Shown here: piece by piece, positions 61,609-64,000 of the stretch
Layout: every line of letters begins with the position of its first letter
How positions within the stretch are numbered: position 1 is the first letter of the stretch
Assembly (NCBI GenBank): GCA_023974075.1
Contig: CM043800.1
Coordinates: 32,562,452-32,626,451 of the forward strand
From: Chaenocephalus aceratus
Taxonomy: Eukaryota; Chordata; Actinopteri; Perciformes; Channichthyidae
Direction: 5' to 3'
DNA: 64,000 nt
Position numbers and translations under genes: made by a program
The notes under the pieces: generated by a model
What the model saw: the letters and a program-made list of their open reading frames with translations, nothing else
The model's database searches: none
Told to the model about the DNA's origin: nothing

Positions 61609-62829
61609 AGAGAGAGAGTCAGAATCAGGATCAATACTATTGACCTGTTTACCTTGGTGCCGAGCATACAGGCCAGCTCTCCGGTTTACCACTTGAAACA
61701 TTAAAACCAGACTATTAGTAATACTTTGGTCCTTCTCTTTACTGATTGGAGGACCTGCACTGGGGGCACTCCGCCTAACAGACACGGGGAGAGGGGAGAG
61801 ACGGGGGTGAGAGGTGGAGGTAAAAAAAAAGGGACCCTGAATCTAATCCTCTTGACTTAAAGCCATCGGGTTTCGCCCATGTCTCGACGCTCGCCTCTAG
61901 ACCTGATGTGGTCACTCAACCCTATCGAGCTGCAGGGCATTGTGGTCCGTCCGTCTCTGCCACACTCACCCCCCTCCACCCTCAGGCGCTTTTGTGCTCC
62001 TGGCTTCCCACCTTCTCCCCCTTTCTCCCTTTCTCATCCTCCTCCGCACCACCAAAACAGAATTTCTTTAAATGCTTAATTTTCCCCCCTTTGGCTTCCT
62101 TTTGCAAGCGCCCTCTCACTTGTTTGTCCATCGATTTTTCATCCCTCTACAGCCGCTGCCCCCCCCCTCCACCTCCCTCTCTTCCTCTCGCCTCTCCCCC
62201 TCGCTCTCTGCCTGCATCTCCCCAGTCTCTCCCTCTCTCCTCTGTTGTTGATGCAAACTGATTTATTTATTTCTTTTAAGCTTGTTGCCCAGGTAATGTG
62301 TGGCAGGTAATGACTTTCAGTGAATCTACTTTGCGCTCTTTCAATTCTTTTTCCGACCTTTGCATCATCCAGGCCCATCTCCCAGCACATCCCCTTTGTC
62401 CCATTTGCTCTCCTACCTTTTCTCCATTTCCCTGTTTTACCATCTCACTGTCTCTCCTACTCTCCACCAGTGTATTTTTAATTCCCCTAGATATTGGTGG
62501 TGCACGGTACCTGCATGTGTGTGTGTGTCTCTGAAGACCACCTGAGGAGGTGATTGACACCTGGCCCTCTGTGGTGGAGGCCTCTCACTTTTCCATCACC
62601 CCCCTGCCCTCCTATCTCCCCTTCTCCAGCCATTGTCTCTTGTCTGCCGGGGCTTTGGAGGAACAGTACAGGTCCCTGGGAGTTGAGAGTAAGAAAAGTA
62701 AGGTAGGGGGAGGTAGGGTTATTGTGGCTTGAGATTTGCCTTATTAAGTCATTTGGTGACATGCTCTTCATTCCCTAGCTTTGTTGGACACAATGATATC
62801 AAATGAGCATGTAATTCTGGAGGCAAAGC
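61609..62829. other. Non-coding, pyrimidine-rich DNA
   Basis: Much of 61960-62260 and 62380-62480 is C/T-rich on the plus strand, which explains the Pro/Ser/Leu frames there. A C-run of about eight lies at 62160. No domain or RNA gene is seen. Confidence 0.5.
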
Positions 62830-62832
62830 TAA

Positions 62833-63481
62833 CGGCCCCTACACACGACGGCGTGCGTTGCCGCTCGGCGGTGGGCGTGTCTTGAGCTTGGGGAGTCAAC
62901 GCGAGCAACACGACCAACAACCAACCACATGAATGTCCCGCCCCGGACATACAAAGCAAAGCTCATGCTACATCCATGCTGGCTAAATATACTGTCTATG
63001 CTTGCTAGCTGTCCATTCAAACGAAGTACACTGGATATAAACTCCCCAAACAAGCGAAAACCTACCAGTTTCCCCCACTGTCTCTGCCACCTCCCCCCAT
63101 GCCTGGCTCCTCCGGTTTGTATCCCTGTATGTAAAGAGGGACTGGTCATAGAGTACTACCGGGTGATTCCCTACCGCCACGATCATTTTCTCCTCCATTT
63201 TTTGACATATGGGAAATAACTGCGGTCTGGCTCTCCCAACATACACGCGGTTTGATTGGCTAGCGCTTGTACTGTCAGATTTGCATACGAGGGATTTGAT
63301 TGGCTGACGCCTCCGTCGAGGCGGCAAAAGTAGAACATTGCTCTACTTTTGCAGCGAGCACCGCGAGAGAAGCTACGCTTTGCTCCCACAATGCAGTTCG
63401 GCAAAGCGTGACGTCACCTCATTCAAAGTGAACGGGCAGAAGCGTTGAAGCTTCAACGCACGCCGCCGTGTGGACGGGCCG
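62833..63481. mobile_element. PIF/Harbinger deletion derivative retaining a MADF gene fragment
   Basis: The left end CGGCCCCTACACACGACGGC and the right end complement CGGCCCGTCCACACGGCGGC are inverted termini of the same family as the MITE at 167-471. Relative to that 305-bp copy, this one has about 280 bp of extra interior (around 62960-63235), which contains a MADF-domain fragment on the minus strand. TAA precedes the left end (62830-62832). It is fused tail-to-head with a second, inverted copy at 63482-63781, and the matching TAA lies beyond that copy. A TAA duplication plus MADF coding is typical of PIF/Harbinger, which encodes a DDE transposase and a separate Myb/MADF accessory protein. 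Confidence 0.82.
62983..63198 (-). pseudogene. MADF-domain (Harbinger Myb-like accessory protein) fragment
   Basis: On the minus strand from 63198 a frame begins Met-Glu-Glu-Lys and contains VGNHPVVLYDQSLFTYRD and then QAWGEVAETVG. This is the MADF pattern: L...V..HP.LYD....YKD......AW.EIA..LG. MADF domains bind DNA. In Harbinger elements the accessory Myb/MADF protein helps the transposase enter the nucleus and find the element ends. Only roughly the first half to two thirds of a MADF domain is left; the third helix with its usual W..LR motif is not clear, and the frame stops at 62983. The upstream part of the open frame (63199-63327) is terminal-region DNA, not protein family sequence. It is non-functional. 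Confidence 0.65.
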
Positions 63482-63781
63482 TTACACACGGCGGCGTGCG
63501 TTGCCGCTTCAACGCTTCTGCCCGTTCACTTTGAATGGGGTGACGTCACGCTTCGCCGAACTGCATTGTGGGAGCGCCGCTACGCGTTGCTCGCTGCAAA
63601 AGTTGAGCAATGTTCTACTTTTGAAGCTTCGACGGAAGCAAATCATATGCCAGTACAAGCTCTAGCCAATCAAACTGCGTGCTTGTGTGTCCGGGGCGGG
63701 AGATTCAGGTGATTGGTTGTTGGTCGAGTTTCAGACACGTCCGCGGCAACCTTCAACCCACGCCGCCATGTGGACGGGCCG
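63482..63781 (-). mobile_element. Inverted Harbinger MITE copy fused to the 62833-63481 copy
   Basis: This roughly 300-bp sequence is a reverse-oriented relative of the MITE at 167-471: CCCGTTCACTTTGAATGGGG and TGACGTCACGC appear as complements of that copy. Its left tip overlaps the right tip of the preceding copy (GGGCCGTTACACACGG), so the two share terminal bases. Its right end GGGCCG is followed by TAA at 63782-63784, matching TAA at 62830-62832. The 949-bp pair is therefore flanked as one unit. It lacks the MADF segment and is non-coding. Confidence 0.8.
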
Positions 63782-63784
63782 TAA

Positions 63785-64000
63785 AGGAGACCCTTTTTTC
63801 ACACACAATGATCCCTGCATTACATGAACTGGCAAGGTAGGGTGAAGAGGGTGCTGAGTGTAGGCATGTTACATCTCTGTTCTCTCTTTCCCTCTGTCCA
63901 TCTCTCCTTTCCCTTGCTCCCATCTTCTTCTCCACTGGCCCTGGTGGCTCTGCTACATTAGTATTCATAGGGGGGACTATGTTGGGGGGGCGGGTAAATA
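63785..64000. other. Non-coding DNA at the window end
   Basis: A short unique stretch with a CT-rich patch at 63880-63935 and G-runs near 63970-63995. The minus-strand frame at 63753-63968 starts in the transposon and has no domain. Confidence 0.5.

Overview
This window looks like teleost fish nuclear DNA, probably a percomorph, and it is essentially non-protein-coding. Three things point there: many long CA/TG microsatellites, tRNA-derived SINEs and a LINE 3' end of the kind common in fish, and short terminal-inverted-repeat DNA transposons of hAT, PIF/Harbinger and TTAA-target type with the target duplications expected for each class. I found no convincing host exon, tRNA, rRNA, CRISPR array or bacterial feature. 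The open frames are short, and most are chance frames, translated microsatellites or transposon remnants. The setting is therefore a gene desert or a very large intron; which one cannot be decided from sequence alone.

Layout. 1-1.04 kb: a Harbinger-like element with a second Harbinger-type MITE inserted in it. 1-6.3 kb: unique DNA, with a candidate regulatory block at 5.3-6.1 kb. 6.36-8.1 kb: two hAT-type elements, one carrying a SINE and the other a poly(A)-tailed retroposed insert with a 15-bp target duplication. 8.1-14.5 kb: unique DNA with pyrimidine tracts. 14.5-14.85 kb: a hAT MITE with a perfect 8-bp duplication and an exact CTCF-consensus core. 15.8-16.6 kb: microsatellites. 19.9-28.1 kb: a SINE, three TTAA-flanked MITEs, a decayed hAT BED-finger frame, and two LINE-type 3' tails. 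30.5-32.6 kb: a TIR element interrupted by a hAT element, followed by a perfect 47-bp-arm hairpin. 32.6-50 kb: mostly unique sequence with simple repeats. 50-61.6 kb: many CA/TG tracts, a 9-bp minisatellite and a degraded DNA element. 62.8-63.8 kb: a composite Harbinger element that still holds part of a MADF-domain accessory gene.

No genes work together here. The biology readable in the window is layered transposon insertion, mutually complementary microsatellite pairs, and several AT-rich stretches with homeodomain-type cores that may be enhancers. The most unusual items are the perfect hairpin at 32457-32564, the MADF-bearing Harbinger composite at 62833-63781, and the CTCF consensus inside the hAT MITE at 14546-14560. 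I see no evidence of a new multi-gene system.
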